Assembly: GCA_026398535.1 (NCBI GenBank)
Contig: JAPLSQ010000056.1
Span: forward strand, 1 to 57,772
Length of the DNA stretch: 57,772 bases
Reading direction: 5' to 3'
DNA from: Candidatus Sumerlaeota bacterium
GTDB lineage: Bacteria; Sumerlaeota; Sumerlaeia; Sumerlaeales; Sumerlaeaceae
This document shows positions 24,436 through 33,656 of this stretch, one piece after another (position 1 is the first letter of the stretch; every line of letters starts with the position of its first letter). The notes beneath the pieces were generated by a model, which saw nothing but the letters and a program-made list of their open reading frames with translations, was not told where the DNA came from and did no database searches. Both the position numbers and the translations under genes were made by a program.

Positions 24436-25189
24436 AATTGAGCAGCACAATTTCGCTGCGCGGGAGAAACGAGGCAAGCGGCCCGTTGACCTCATCGAGC
24501 AGCAAACACAGTTCATCCCCGGAGGAAGCCCGCCCGATGCGGCCGCGCAAATCAGCGCAGCTCCGCGAGTACACGAACTTGTCCGACAGAAATCCCGGAT
24601 CGAAGAACGTCCTGCGGTGCAGGGTGGATATGCCGTGCCCGGCCAGCCGTTCATAATGAAGAGCTGTGGGATAGCCCTTGTGCTTTGCGAACGCGTAGCA
24701 TGGATATTCCTCGTCGTAGCGAACCATGAGGCGGTCGCGCGTGACTTTGGCAATGATGGATGCCGCCGCGATGGAGAAGCATTTTGCGTCGCCCCTGATA
24801 ATGGATTGCTGGGGGATGGGGCAATTTTCAAGCCGCAGGGCGTCGAGCAGCAGACAATCGGGCGAAAATTCAAGGTTTTGGAGCGCGCGCCGCGCCGCAA
24901 GTTTCGTGGCTTTAAGTATGTTCAATGCGTCAATTTCGTCGGCTGCGGCCAGCCCCACGCCCACGCTCAGCGCGCGTTCCATGATCGCGCCGTAAAGCGT
25001 CTCGCGCCTGGCGGGTGAGAGCTTCTTGGAATCGTTGACTCCGGGAATGCGCGCGCCCGGCTCAAAGACAACGGCGGCGGCGCAGACAGGGCCGGCCAGC
25101 GGACCGCGTCCCGCCTCGTCGATGCCCGCCACAAGCCGCAGGCCCTGTGCGTGAAGGCCGCGCTCGATATGGTAAAGACCTGCGCTCAT
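24404..25189 (-). CDS. rnhB: Ribonuclease HII with repeat-derived C-terminus
   Basis: 261 residues. RNase HII cuts RNA in RNA-DNA hybrids and removes single ribonucleotides from DNA. Catalytic motifs are GIDEAGRGPLAGPV (Asp-Glu pair), LLLDALRL (third acid) and RGDAKCFSIAAASIIAKVTRD (fourth acid and conserved loop). The tail beyond the usual fold is longer than in most relatives. Its last residues, NSFFVRDCPPK, come from a family A repeat read on the opposite strand, and the stop codon lies in the repeat. It heads a minus-strand run with the GT4, ppx and ppk1 genes. No good Shine-Dalgarno is seen at 25189. Confidence 0.95.
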   Translation of the reverse strand: MSAGLYHIERGLHAQGLRLVAGIDEAGRGPLAGPVCAAAVVFEPGARIPGVNDSKKLSPARRETLYGAIMERALSVGVGLAAADEIDALNILKATKLAARRALQNLEFSPDCLLLDALRLENCPIPQQSIIRGDAKCFSIAAASIIAKVTRDRLMVRYDEEYPCYAFAKHKGYPTALHYERLAGHGISTLHRRTFFDPGFLSDKFVYSRSCADLRGRIGRASSGDELCLLLDEVNGPLASFLPRSEIVLLNSFFVRDCPPK

Positions 25190-25207
25190 CAGCCGAGGCC
25201 TGTCATC

Positions 25208-25237
25208 AAACCACGGACAACCACGGACGAAGAACGA
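25208..25237 (+). repeat. Family A repeat upstream of rnhB
   Basis: AAACCACGGACAACCACGGA then CGAAGAACGAGG, in the divergent gap between rnhB and the NfeD gene. It is the last clear plus-oriented copy; none is seen between here and 44 kb. The remaining gap to 25344 shows nothing recognisable. Confidence 0.85.
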
Positions 25238-25344
25238 GGTGGAGAGGCGTTAAAATGTCCAAGGGCGACACCGATGCGCATTTCATGAGCATTTTGTTGG
25301 TCATTGGCGGTTTTTACTCATAAACAAATACGAACGCCATTTCC

Positions 25345-26781
25345 ATGAAGAAACATCAAATGACATATCAACGGTTGCTGGCAGCAATATGGGCCGCGCT
25401 TGTGTGCGCGGCGACACCCTGCGGCGGGACGGAGACAACCGCCGCGCAGACGCCCCCGCCGAATGCCGGCGGCCGCCGCGAGGTGCTTGTGGCAAAACTG
25501 GATGACCAGATCATCAATCCTGTCACGGCGCGTTTCATAGAAAAAGCCATCGAGCAGGGCGAGCGCGAGGGCAAGCCCGTTCTTATCCAGCTCGACACGC
25601 CCGGCGGCGTTCTGCAGTCCACGCGCGAAATCGTGAAAGCCATTTTCGCCAGCCGCGTGCCGGTGATCACTTATGTGTACCCCAACGGTTCGCGCGCGGC
25701 CAGCGCCGGCGTGTTCATCACCATGTCCAGTCATGTGGCGGCCATGGCCCCCGGCACGCACATCGGCGCGGCGACGCCCGTAGACATCTCGGGCCGCGGC
25801 CCCGCCATCCGTCCGCCCGGCGAACAACCCGCGACGACATCTCCCTCAACTCTGACACAGCGCCTCATGCCTTCGCCCGGCGACATCTTAGGCAATCCGC
25901 AGGACGCGATGAGCGAAAAAGTGCTCAACGACACGCTGGCTTGGATCGAAACGATTGCGCGCATCCGCGGACGCAATGCCGACTGGGCGAAACTGGCCGT
26001 ATCACAGAGCGCTTCCATCACGGCGCAAAAGGCGCTGGAGCTCAAGGTGGTGGACATTGTCGCGCCTGATTACGAAACACTGTTTCGCGAGCTTGACGGG
26101 CGCAAGGTGGCCGTCGAGGGCGGAGAATTCACCCTGCGCACCGCGGGCGCCACGATGCAGACGCTCGAGCTTTCCCTTCGCCAGCGAATTCTGAACGCGC
26201 TCGCAACCCCCAACGTCGCCTATATCCTCCTAATGATCGGCCTGGCAGGACTGTTTTATGAGGTCACCCATCCCGGCCTGATCGTGCCGGGCGTTGTGGG
26301 CGGCATTTCGCTGCTGCTTGCCGCTCTCGCGCTCAACATGCTTCCCACGAACTACGCCGCCATTCTGCTCATTCTGGCGGGCATCGGCCTGATCATCGCC
26401 GAAATAAAGTTCACAAGCTACGGCCTGCTCACCGTGTGCGGCGCCATATGTTTTTTCTTCGGATCGCTTGCGCTGTTCGACGAGAGGGTTACGGGCATCC
26501 GTGTCTCCATGACCATCATACTGCCTGTTGTCCTGGCCACGGCGGGCGTCCTTGCGATGCTGGTGTTTCTTGTGATCAAAACGCACCGGAGGCGTCCGTC
26601 GGTGGGCGAGATCAGTTTCATCGGCGAGATCGCGCAGGCCACTACCGACCTTACCCCGGAAGGAAAAGTTTTCTACAACGGCGCCTATTGGGATGCCACC
26701 TCGCGACGCCCGGCCGCGCGCGGAGCCAAGGTGCGCATTGTGAGATTCGAGCACTTTCACCTTTTTGTCGACCCGGAGTGA
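25345..26781 (+). CDS. NfeD-family membrane serine protease
   Basis: 478 residues, the long NfeD form. A signal-like helix (LAAIWAALVCAATPC) precedes a ClpP-class protease domain at about residues 45-270. That domain holds LIQLDTPGGVLQSTREIV, the nucleophile region GSRAASAGVFITM and APGTHIGAATPV. Several transmembrane helices follow (about 290-415: YILLMIGLAGLFYEV, LLAALALNMLP, AAILLILAGIGLIIAE, SMTIILPVVLATAGVLAM). The C-terminal NfeD OB-fold domain is about 425-478 (GEIAQATTDLTPEGKVFYNGAYWDA, cited for the pattern only in part). Family members are tied to membrane quality control, usually with a stomatin-like partner. No stomatin gene is next to it here. Confidence 0.92.
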   Translation: MKKHQMTYQRLLAAIWAALVCAATPCGGTETTAAQTPPPNAGGRREVLVAKLDDQIINPVTARFIEKAIEQGEREGKPVLIQLDTPGGVLQSTREIVKAIFASRVPVITYVYPNGSRAASAGVFITMSSHVAAMAPGTHIGAATPVDISGRGPAIRPPGEQPATTSPSTLTQRLMPSPGDILGNPQDAMSEKVLNDTLAWIETIARIRGRNADWAKLAVSQSASITAQKALELKVVDIVAPDYETLFRELDGRKVAVEGGEFTLRTAGATMQTLELSLRQRILNALATPNVAYILLMIGLAGLFYEVTHPGLIVPGVVGGISLLLAALALNMLPTNYAAILLILAGIGLIIAEIKFTSYGLLTVCGAICFFFGSLALFDERVTGIRVSMTIILPVVLATAGVLAMLVFLVIKTHRRRPSVGEISFIGEIAQATTDLTPEGKVFYNGAYWDATSRRPAARGAKVRIVRFEHFHLFVDPE

Positions 26782-26791
26782 TCGGGCGCAA

Positions 26792-29158
26792 TTATTGGTT
26801 TTGCCAGTCCTCGATACCCGACACGGACGGCAGGACTGTCAGCCGCAAAGTCACGCTGCGCGATGTTCCCGCTTTGTCGCGCGCGGTGATTCCAATGGAG
26901 TAATCGCCCTCCGCGGTCGGCGTTCCCGACAGCGCGCCCGAGCCCGACAGTGTGAGGCCGGGGGGCTGGCCGCTTGTGATGCTCCATGTGTAGGGCGTGG
27001 AGCCGTTGCTGGCCTTGAGCGTGCGCGAGTAGGCTGTGTCCCGCCGGGCGGGCGGCAGGCCGCAGGTGTTCACGCTGAGCGACATTGATTTGAAAATCCA
27101 GGTGTCCGGATCGAAGCTCAATTCGACGGGAACAAACGCGCCCGTGTTCAAGCTGTAACTCTGTGAGGCCATGGAATTGAGCACAGTGGTGGTCATCCTG
27201 GTTCCGGCGGCGTTGGTCATCTGGATGTCAACCGGCATGACGAAGGGGGAGCCGCTCTGCGACTGGGTGATGCGCAGGGACAGCATGCCCGATGATTCTC
27301 CGCCGGGCGCGGCCGATCCTGTATAATAATATCGCGGGCGCCCGGACGTCTCGCTGCCGCCCGGGCGATATAGCCACTGGCTGAAAAAACTTGAGAGGTC
27401 CTGCCCTGAAACAGCTTCGGCCACAGTTTCAAAATCGAGCGAGAGGGCTGTTCCATAGGCATAGTGTGAATCGGCGGCCCAGACGCGCAACAGGGTGAAC
27501 ATGTTCGCGTCGCCGATGACATGGCGCAACATGTGGAGAACCCAGGCGCCCTTGCGGTAGACAACGCTTCCGTTGAAGCTGTCGCTGTTGGGTCCCACGA
27601 GGGGCACGCTCGTGGAGACACCCTGCGTGAGCCATTCGTTGACGCAGGTGTGATAAGCCGCAAGGCCGCTGATGTGTTCCACCCAGAGCGCCTCCGCGTA
27701 GGTGCCGAAACCCTCGTTGAGCCACAGATGGTCGAAATTGCGGCATGTGATCATGTCACCATACCACTGGTGCGCAAGCTCATGAATGTTGCGCCGTTGC
27801 AGGCCATCCTGGACGTCGCCGCCGGGCATGCTCGTGCAGGTCTGATGCTCCATGCCCGCGCCGTCGGTGTGCGAGGCCGTCCAATATTTTTCCGTCAGAA
27901 AGGGATACTCGCCAAAGGTGTCCGCAAAGAAATTCATGACCTGAAGCGTTCCCGCCGCGGCGTTGCCCTCAACGCCGATGTTCTCAGGAAAAATGTGGTG
28001 GCTGATGGGCATGGTCGTTTTGCCGTCGCGGCTGGTGTAGACGGCGCTCACAGCGGTGTAATTGGTGATGCACATCGACAGAAGATATGTGGCGATGGGG
28101 AAATGGTTGTTCCACGTCCATGTTTCCGTGGCGCCGTTGTTCGTGATCGCGGCAAGCGCGCCGTTGGAGACAACACGCCAGCCTGCTCCCGACGGGATGG
28201 TGATGCGCTGGGTGGTCGTGGCAGCCTTGTCATCGGGCAGGTCCTTGCAGGGCCACCACTGGCGCGCGCCAGAAGGCTCGCTGAAAGTGAAGAGCACCGC
28301 CTTGGAGGGCGAGCCGTGGTAATCAAGCAGGTAAGGCGGGCTGAACGCGCTGGATGTGCTGGGGCGTCCATGGTAAACCACCCGCACCCGGAATTCATTC
28401 CCTGCCGGCACGGGGGCGGGCAAAGTGATGTAGAGGCGCAGGCCGGAAATTGACCATGGCAGGGCGGATGTTCCAGGACCGCTGTCAACCGAATCCACTA
28501 TAAGATTGCCGGAATTCGAGTCAAAATCGAGCGCCACGGTTTGCAGTGTTGAGTTCAGGCTGTGCGCGCCCATCCAAACCGTTGCGGCATTCAGCACTGA
28601 GTCGGTCATGCCCGGCGACCATGCGCAGTCATACCACTGGACATCGTAGAGCGCCTGCAGCGGATCGGGGTCGGGCTGGGCCTGGATGCCTGCGGGAGCA
28701 TCACTGAAGACGCGAGAAAAATGGGCCTCCTCCGCGGTTCCATCAAGCGCGAAGAGTGTTGTTCCCTCCCATGTCACGCCTGCGGCAGCCCCCGCGCGTT
28801 CGATGCCGGCTTGGTTATTGCCCGGACGCAGATACATCGGGCTGATGCGCAACATAAGCCCGTCGCGCCGTTTGACAGGCCTCATGTCAAGCGGGCGTCC
28901 GTTCACTTCCACGCGCGCCACGGTTGCGCCGGGCACAAACAGGCCGTAATCGCGCCGGGCGTCGTCAGCGGTCAGACTGAACGGGAGAACGATGGCATCC
29001 GCCGCGGCTTTGTCAGACATCACACCAGCCCCGACGCGCGCTGGCACATACCGTCCGGTCCAATCAACAGGCGCTGCCGGACACATCGCCGCGCACAACA
29101 CAAACGCGTGCAACCAGTGGAAAAACCTGAAGTGAATCGACATTTGATATGACATCAT
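26792..29158 (-). CDS. Secreted M1-family zinc metallopeptidase with Ig-like domain and W-x-x-Q C-terminus
   Basis: 788 residues. The signal peptide is in HWLHAFVLCAAMCPAAP. The central M1 aminopeptidase-like domain has HELAHQWYGD (His459, Glu460, His463) and Glu482 in WLNEGFGTYAEALW, which give the gluzincin zinc site. A GAMEN-like loop precedes it as GAGMEHQTCTSM. The C-terminal part is a putative Ig domain (about 700-780) with TAYSRTLKASNGSTPYTW and GLTLSGSGALSGTPTAEGDY, an adhesive He_PIG-like pattern. The last residues are SGIEDWQNQ, the most divergent member of the shared W-x-x-Y/Q tail. Three ATGs compete at the 5' end (29158, 29155, 29143); none has a clear Shine-Dalgarno. It is convergent with the NfeD gene. 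Confidence 0.9.
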   Translation of the reverse strand: MMSYQMSIHFRFFHWLHAFVLCAAMCPAAPVDWTGRYVPARVGAGVMSDKAAADAIVLPFSLTADDARRDYGLFVPGATVARVEVNGRPLDMRPVKRRDGLMLRISPMYLRPGNNQAGIERAGAAAGVTWEGTTLFALDGTAEEAHFSRVFSDAPAGIQAQPDPDPLQALYDVQWYDCAWSPGMTDSVLNAATVWMGAHSLNSTLQTVALDFDSNSGNLIVDSVDSGPGTSALPWSISGLRLYITLPAPVPAGNEFRVRVVYHGRPSTSSAFSPPYLLDYHGSPSKAVLFTFSEPSGARQWWPCKDLPDDKAATTTQRITIPSGAGWRVVSNGALAAITNNGATETWTWNNHFPIATYLLSMCITNYTAVSAVYTSRDGKTTMPISHHIFPENIGVEGNAAAGTLQVMNFFADTFGEYPFLTEKYWTASHTDGAGMEHQTCTSMPGGDVQDGLQRRNIHELAHQWYGDMITCRNFDHLWLNEGFGTYAEALWVEHISGLAAYHTCVNEWLTQGVSTSVPLVGPNSDSFNGSVVYRKGAWVLHMLRHVIGDANMFTLLRVWAADSHYAYGTALSLDFETVAEAVSGQDLSSFFSQWLYRPGGSETSGRPRYYYTGSAAPGGESSGMLSLRITQSQSGSPFVMPVDIQMTNAAGTRMTTTVLNSMASQSYSLNTGAFVPVELSFDPDTWIFKSMSLSVNTCGLPPARRDTAYSRTLKASNGSTPYTWSITSGQPPGLTLSGSGALSGTPTAEGDYSIGITARDKAGTSRSVTLRLTVLPSVSGIEDWQNQ

Positions 29159-29167
29159 TAACGTACA

Positions 29168-29240
29168 GGTTCGGAGTTCGATCTTCTGTACAGTCGAACT
29201 CCGAACCGTGTGTTTTAATCCGGCGGCAAAGCCCGCCGGA
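29168..29240 (-). terminator. Two strong hairpins downstream of the DUF4397 gene
   Basis: GGTTCGGAGTTCGA (29168-29181) pairs perfectly with TCGAACTCCGAACC (29194-29207) over 14 bp with a 12-base loop. The loop itself contains the palindrome CTGTACAG. A second stem TCCGGCGG/CCGCCGGA (29219-29240) lies two bases after the stop of the DUF4397 gene. There is no T tract. It probably ends or protects the reprolysin-DUF4397 transcript and separates it from the M1 peptidase gene. Confidence 0.55.
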
Positions 29241-29242
29241 GG

Positions 29243-29944
29243 TTATTGTGAGCCGAAAAGCCCAAGGCTCATCGGCAGGGCATCCGTTGCGTCCCAAGTG
29301 CCAAACACAACGAAAGTGTTTTTGCGGCCCGTGGGAAGCGCGCAGCGATACGGACCAAGGATCGTCACGCCGGCGGCGCGGACTTCGGCAAAATGCCATC
29401 CGCGCCCGACAGCGAACGGCGGCTCAAATCCCTGGTAAGGAACGCCTGCGGCTTCCACGCTCCCATCGAGCACGAAATCCAACGGCGGCGCGTCGGGCGA
29501 GGTGTTGATGAACATCACATGCGCCTCGGCATACGGCACCTTGTATGACGGAATTTCCAAGATCAGCGGTTCGATGACCGGTTCTCCTGAGACAGATCCC
29601 GTCACAAGGATCGTGTAGTCAATTCCACCGGAAAAACTGACGGGCTCGGTTGGAATAATGGTTGTGGCGCCATGGACCGTCGTCACATCCAGCAGATAAC
29701 TGCCGGCGGGCACGGATTTGTATTGCGACGCGCGCGTGTATGCCATGCCATAGAACACCGTTTTGCGGTCGAGCCGGACATCGACATTCACAAGGCCGGG
29801 CGCCGCATGGATGAAACGGTACTTGGCCATGCCGGTTCCGGGGGGAATCGCCAAGCCGCCCGTTTCGGATTGCGCGACAACCATCATCTGCAATCCGGCA
29901 AACGCCAGCAAGGTAAGTGCAAGTTTTCGAAACATCATCTTCAT
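29243..29944 (-). CDS. Exported DUF4397 protein
   Basis: About 233 residues. The signal peptide is FRKLALTLLAFAGLQMMVVA with cleavage after VVAQS. The mature protein has two DUF4397 modules: YRFIHAAPGLVNVDVRLD with VPAGSYLLDV, and HVMFINTSPDAPPLDFVLDG with FAEVRAAGV. The domain is a beta-sandwich of unknown role found in secreted bacterial proteins. I use the ATG at 29944; the ATG at 29938 has the better spacing to GGAG, and an in-frame ATG at 29965 overlaps the upstream gene. It follows the reprolysin-like gene by about 10 bp, so the two should be cotranscribed. Hairpins lie immediately after the stop. Confidence 0.85.
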   Translation of the reverse strand: MKMMFRKLALTLLAFAGLQMMVVAQSETGGLAIPPGTGMAKYRFIHAAPGLVNVDVRLDRKTVFYGMAYTRASQYKSVPAGSYLLDVTTVHGATTIIPTEPVSFSGGIDYTILVTGSVSGEPVIEPLILEIPSYKVPYAEAHVMFINTSPDAPPLDFVLDGSVEAAGVPYQGFEPPFAVGRGWHFAEVRAAGVTILGPYRCALPTGRKNTFVVFGTWDATDALPMSLGLFGSQ

Positions 29945-29954
29945 TCTCCATTCA

Positions 29955-32900
29955 TCAGAAATCAATCTTCAGGGTTGGATTGAATGTGCAGGTGTTGACC
30001 GACAAGTTGACGGTTCGCATGAGCATCCGTCTTCCGTCTTTTATCCTTGCGATCACGCGGTAGTTGCCCGACAGCGCCTGGTTGGGCCTGGACAGCCCGC
30101 CGTACTCGGCATGGTACTGGAAGCCGAGTTCGTTTTCGAAACCGGCCGGGCCGTTCACATTCTTCAGCGGCACATTGGTCAGCACGATGTTTGTTATGCG
30201 CGGACCTCCGCCGCTGACCTGCAGGCTCATCACTTTGCTGACGGGCATGCCGCCAAGGGTCACCAGCACGCGCATGCCGGTCTGAACGGCTTCGCCCGCC
30301 ATCGGGATGACTCGGGTGATTGTCGCCGGCGGTTTCGCCGCAGGATCCGACACAAATGTCACGTTGATCTGCGCGGTCAGGAAGCGTTTCGTGACGATCT
30401 CCGTCGGACTGAACTTGACGATCAGCCGTCCGTCACCGAGTTTCTCGCCGGGCGCCAGCGAAACGGGGAACGCGGAAGGAAGCGTTGACTCCACGATCTT
30501 GAAAAGCGCCGCGTCGGGTCCCGTGATGGTGATCGAGTTGATGGTAAGCATGCATTGGGGGTGGATGTTCCCGATTGACAGGTCGAGTTCCCTGCCGCAC
30601 GGGCCGTTGCGCTGGATGACCGTGGGCTGGAAAGCCAGCTTGACCGGCAACGCCAGACTGTTGCTCATGTCGGGCGATTCGCCGCTGACCGTGCAGCTCT
30701 TGCTCAATCCGCCTTCAGCCACCACGAGCAGTGTGGCCGTCTTGGGGCCCGCTGAGGTCGGAGTGAACTTGATGGTGATCGGATAACAAGTTCCGCCTCC
30801 GTTGATCGTGAGCGGATAGGTTGGCATGTTGACGATCTTGAATTCCGTGGTCGCCGGTTCGAATCGGATGCCGTTATCCGGAATCGTCATTGGGCACAGG
30901 CCTGTGTTGCAGATAGAAACAACCTGCTTGAGTTCCTGCTGGTCCTCCGGGCAGACGGAGCCGAACTCGATCGGGCATGGCGCGATGTCGATGACTGGCG
31001 GGGGCGCCGTTCCGGTCACGACAACGGGTATTGTTGGCCGCGCGGGATCGCTTGTGGCGATGGTCACCGTGGCGGTCTGTGGTCCTCCGAATGTCAGGGG
31101 AGTGAACGTCACCGACGCCATGAGGGCTGTCTGCGGTTTGAGGTTCACAGGGAATGAGCTGAGGGAGCTGACCGTGAATTCGGGGGAACCGGCGATTGTG
31201 ATGCCGGTGATATTCACCGGGCAATCACCCGCGTTGAGCACCTGGAGCTCGAGCGATTTGGAGTTGCCGACACAGATATTGCCGAACGCTCCGCCGCTTT
31301 CGATGGAAGCGCGGACATCGGGCGAACCGATGCTGCCCGCCACGGCGACATCGAGTGTCGGGCGGTTGGGATCGTTGCTCGTGATCCGATAGGTTGCCTG
31401 TGTCAGACCGGGAGCGGATGGCGCGGTCAGGCGGACGGTGAAGTCCACGTGGTCGCCAGCCGCGATGGTCAGCGGCAACACCGGCTGGGGACTGCCATTG
31501 GTCGGAACCAGCACGAACGCCGGATTCGCCGGGCCTGTATAGGTGATGCTGTCCACGCGCAATTCGTTGCATCCGGTGTTGAACACTTGGAGCAGACGGT
31601 CAACGGTCTCGCCAGGGCAATTCACGCCGAAATCAAGAACCGTCGTGTTCACGTCAATTTTGCCTCCGGCCACCGTAAAATTGGCGTCTGACATGGCCCA
31701 GAAGATATTGTTCATCGCCTCGACCTTGATTCGCGCTTGTGTCGTGGTCACTTGCGGCAACGCCACATCCTCGCTGCCATCGTTGGGTGTGTTGGACGTG
31801 AGCAGGTAGGGGAATGTCCATCCGCCATCAGTGGACATGCGGATGTTTACCTGTGTGACATTGATGGGTGGGGCGTCGGTGTTGGCGACATCCCAATTAA
31901 TGGTGGCCGTGCAGGTGCATGTGACGGCGGTGTTGGGGAAGATGATCTTGAACGGTCCGGCAGTTCCGACGACGTTGAGCGTCATGTCGTCGCCGTTGAC
32001 GCCGCCGCCGCCAGCCTTGTTGTCGCGGGCCGTCAGACGGAAGCGCATAGGGTTGCGCGCCACCGAAGGCAGCTTTTCGCCGAATGTTTGGGTGTGGTTG
32101 ATGAGGTCGGACAGCTTCGGGATGGTCCGCGAAGGGCTGACCGTTGGATTGTAAGAGCGGCAAATCGGGCTTGCGCCATTGTCGGGATCATTGACATTCA
32201 GGGCGGCGCCCGTGTCGAGCTCCTCCCAGCAGTAGGTCAGAGGATCGTTATCGGGATCGGTTGCCGTTCCGGTCAGGGTGAAAGGTGTCAGGATCGGAAT
32301 CGAATAGTCCGTTCCGGCATACACAATTGGCGGGGAATTGCCGGTGCTGATCTGGACGGCGCATGCGTTTCCGCCGCCCGATTGCGAGTATGTGTGGATC
32401 TCATCGAGGCTGGCGGCATGGAAATAGGGATCGCTGTGGGGTTGCAAGTCATTGGCGCCGCAGATGCCGGCGTAGCTCATGATGGTCGAGCCGCTGCCGG
32501 GCTCCATCGCTGTCGCGGCGACCCACTGGCCCGGATATCCGCTGCAGGTTGGGGCGTTCCATGTGTGCATGCCGTTGAACTGGTGTCCCATTTCATGGGC
32601 GACGTAGTCGATCCAGAAGGCGTCGCCCGTGGGGGCGCCGGAGCCGGTGACACCGCGCGCCTTGTTGGCGTTGACGCAAACCCGACCGCTCACCACGCCG
32701 CCGCCGCCCGTGCTGAACACATGGCCGATGTCGTAGTTGGCGTTGCCGATGATGGCGTCAATGTTTGTCTGGTTCTCGCCCATCATCGCGCCGCCATCGT
32801 TGTTCGTGTAAGGCTGCGTTGCCGCATCGGTGTAGACGAGCAGGTTGTTGTTGGCGATCAAAATGAGGCGGATGGCAAGCTCAGCCTCAAACACTTGGTT

Positions 32901-33656
32901 GATGCGGTTGATCGCGGTGACGATGCCAGCCTGCCCCGCAGCCACATTGGGCGGATTGGGGGCGGATTGGAACGTGGTATACTCAGCCGTGGCGGCGTTT
33001 GCCAAGCGATAGGTGCGAAGCGTGGGCCCGCACATCATCGGGTGCATCTCGCGCAACGCCGCCTGCAACTCCGTGGGAGGCTCAACGAGACAGCGCCATG
33101 GCTCCTTGGTGGTCAGGTCCTTTTTATAATAGGATGAATAGAGGGACGTGTCGTTTTGCCACCAAGGATCAATGTACCACGCGCCGGACGGACTGAGAAC
33201 CGACGCGTGAAATCCCTGCGGAGTCCAGTCAAACCGCACGTTGGCCGCAGGATCGTCCACCCCCTGGCCGGAATATGTTTTGATGGCGGGGAATTTGGCC
33301 GCCAGTTCCGGTTCCATGATGGGCGACTCCACGATGCGGAAGCGCACATACTTGCCCTCGGGATTGGGCAGCGTGATTTCAAGCGGAGCGGATTGAGCGC
33401 GTATCGTGAACTCCATCGGCGCCGCTTTGACGCGCACCAGCAACGCATCCGCATCGAGCGCATGCAGCGTGAATTTCTCGGGGCGGATCCATGGCAGTTT
33501 GCCCGCTGCCGCCGCCGGAGCGGCATCCACCGGCGACCATAATCCGTCGCTGGAAACGGCGGACGCAAAGGCATTGCCCCAAACGAGGAATAAAATCATA
33601 ACGGGGAGCATCACTGCCCGTTGTAAATCAAAGTCTTTACAGTGAATCCATTTCAT
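29955..33656 (-). CDS. Secreted reprolysin-like (metzincin) protease with ASH-type repeats
   Basis: 1233 residues. A signal peptide (LPVMILFLVWGNAFA) and a propeptide-like region precede a metzincin domain whose zinc site is HEMGHQFNGMH (His354, Glu355, His358, His364). This fits the reprolysin/M12B-like peptidases of bacteria. A PKD-like segment follows (VYAGTDYSIPILTPFTLTGT). Then come four to five repeats of the ASPM/SPD-2/Hydin type, each opening like LDFGVNCPGETVDRLLQVFN or IEFGSVCPEDQQELKQVVSI and carrying the F-x-V-x-x-x-P-x-x-L and T-A-T-V-x-I-x-T-x-D-P pattern. The start at 33656 has GGAGG upstream; the longer frame to 33731 lacks one. It does not carry the W-x-x-Y tail (it ends TLKIDF). 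Next on the strand is the DUF4397 gene. Confidence 0.9.
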   Translation of the reverse strand: MKWIHCKDFDLQRAVMLPVMILFLVWGNAFASAVSSDGLWSPVDAAPAAAAGKLPWIRPEKFTLHALDADALLVRVKAAPMEFTIRAQSAPLEITLPNPEGKYVRFRIVESPIMEPELAAKFPAIKTYSGQGVDDPAANVRFDWTPQGFHASVLSPSGAWYIDPWWQNDTSLYSSYYKKDLTTKEPWRCLVEPPTELQAALREMHPMMCGPTLRTYRLANAATAEYTTFQSAPNPPNVAAGQAGIVTAINRINQVFEAELAIRLILIANNNLLVYTDAATQPYTNNDGGAMMGENQTNIDAIIGNANYDIGHVFSTGGGGVVSGRVCVNANKARGVTGSGAPTGDAFWIDYVAHEMGHQFNGMHTWNAPTCSGYPGQWVAATAMEPGSGSTIMSYAGICGANDLQPHSDPYFHAASLDEIHTYSQSGGGNACAVQISTGNSPPIVYAGTDYSIPILTPFTLTGTATDPDNDPLTYCWEELDTGAALNVNDPDNGASPICRSYNPTVSPSRTIPKLSDLINHTQTFGEKLPSVARNPMRFRLTARDNKAGGGGVNGDDMTLNVVGTAGPFKIIFPNTAVTCTCTATINWDVANTDAPPINVTQVNIRMSTDGGWTFPYLLTSNTPNDGSEDVALPQVTTTQARIKVEAMNNIFWAMSDANFTVAGGKIDVNTTVLDFGVNCPGETVDRLLQVFNTGCNELRVDSITYTGPANPAFVLVPTNGSPQPVLPLTIAAGDHVDFTVRLTAPSAPGLTQATYRITSNDPNRPTLDVAVAGSIGSPDVRASIESGGAFGNICVGNSKSLELQVLNAGDCPVNITGITIAGSPEFTVSSLSSFPVNLKPQTALMASVTFTPLTFGGPQTATVTIATSDPARPTIPVVVTGTAPPPVIDIAPCPIEFGSVCPEDQQELKQVVSICNTGLCPMTIPDNGIRFEPATTEFKIVNMPTYPLTINGGGTCYPITIKFTPTSAGPKTATLLVVAEGGLSKSCTVSGESPDMSNSLALPVKLAFQPTVIQRNGPCGRELDLSIGNIHPQCMLTINSITITGPDAALFKIVESTLPSAFPVSLAPGEKLGDGRLIVKFSPTEIVTKRFLTAQINVTFVSDPAAKPPATITRVIPMAGEAVQTGMRVLVTLGGMPVSKVMSLQVSGGGPRITNIVLTNVPLKNVNGPAGFENELGFQYHAEYGGLSRPNQALSGNYRVIARIKDGRRMLMRTVNLSVNTCTFNPTLKIDF

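Noticed and set aside
31737..33137. 466-codon open frame on the plus strand
   Set aside because: Antisense to the reprolysin-like gene, which has a signal peptide, zinc site and ASH repeats.
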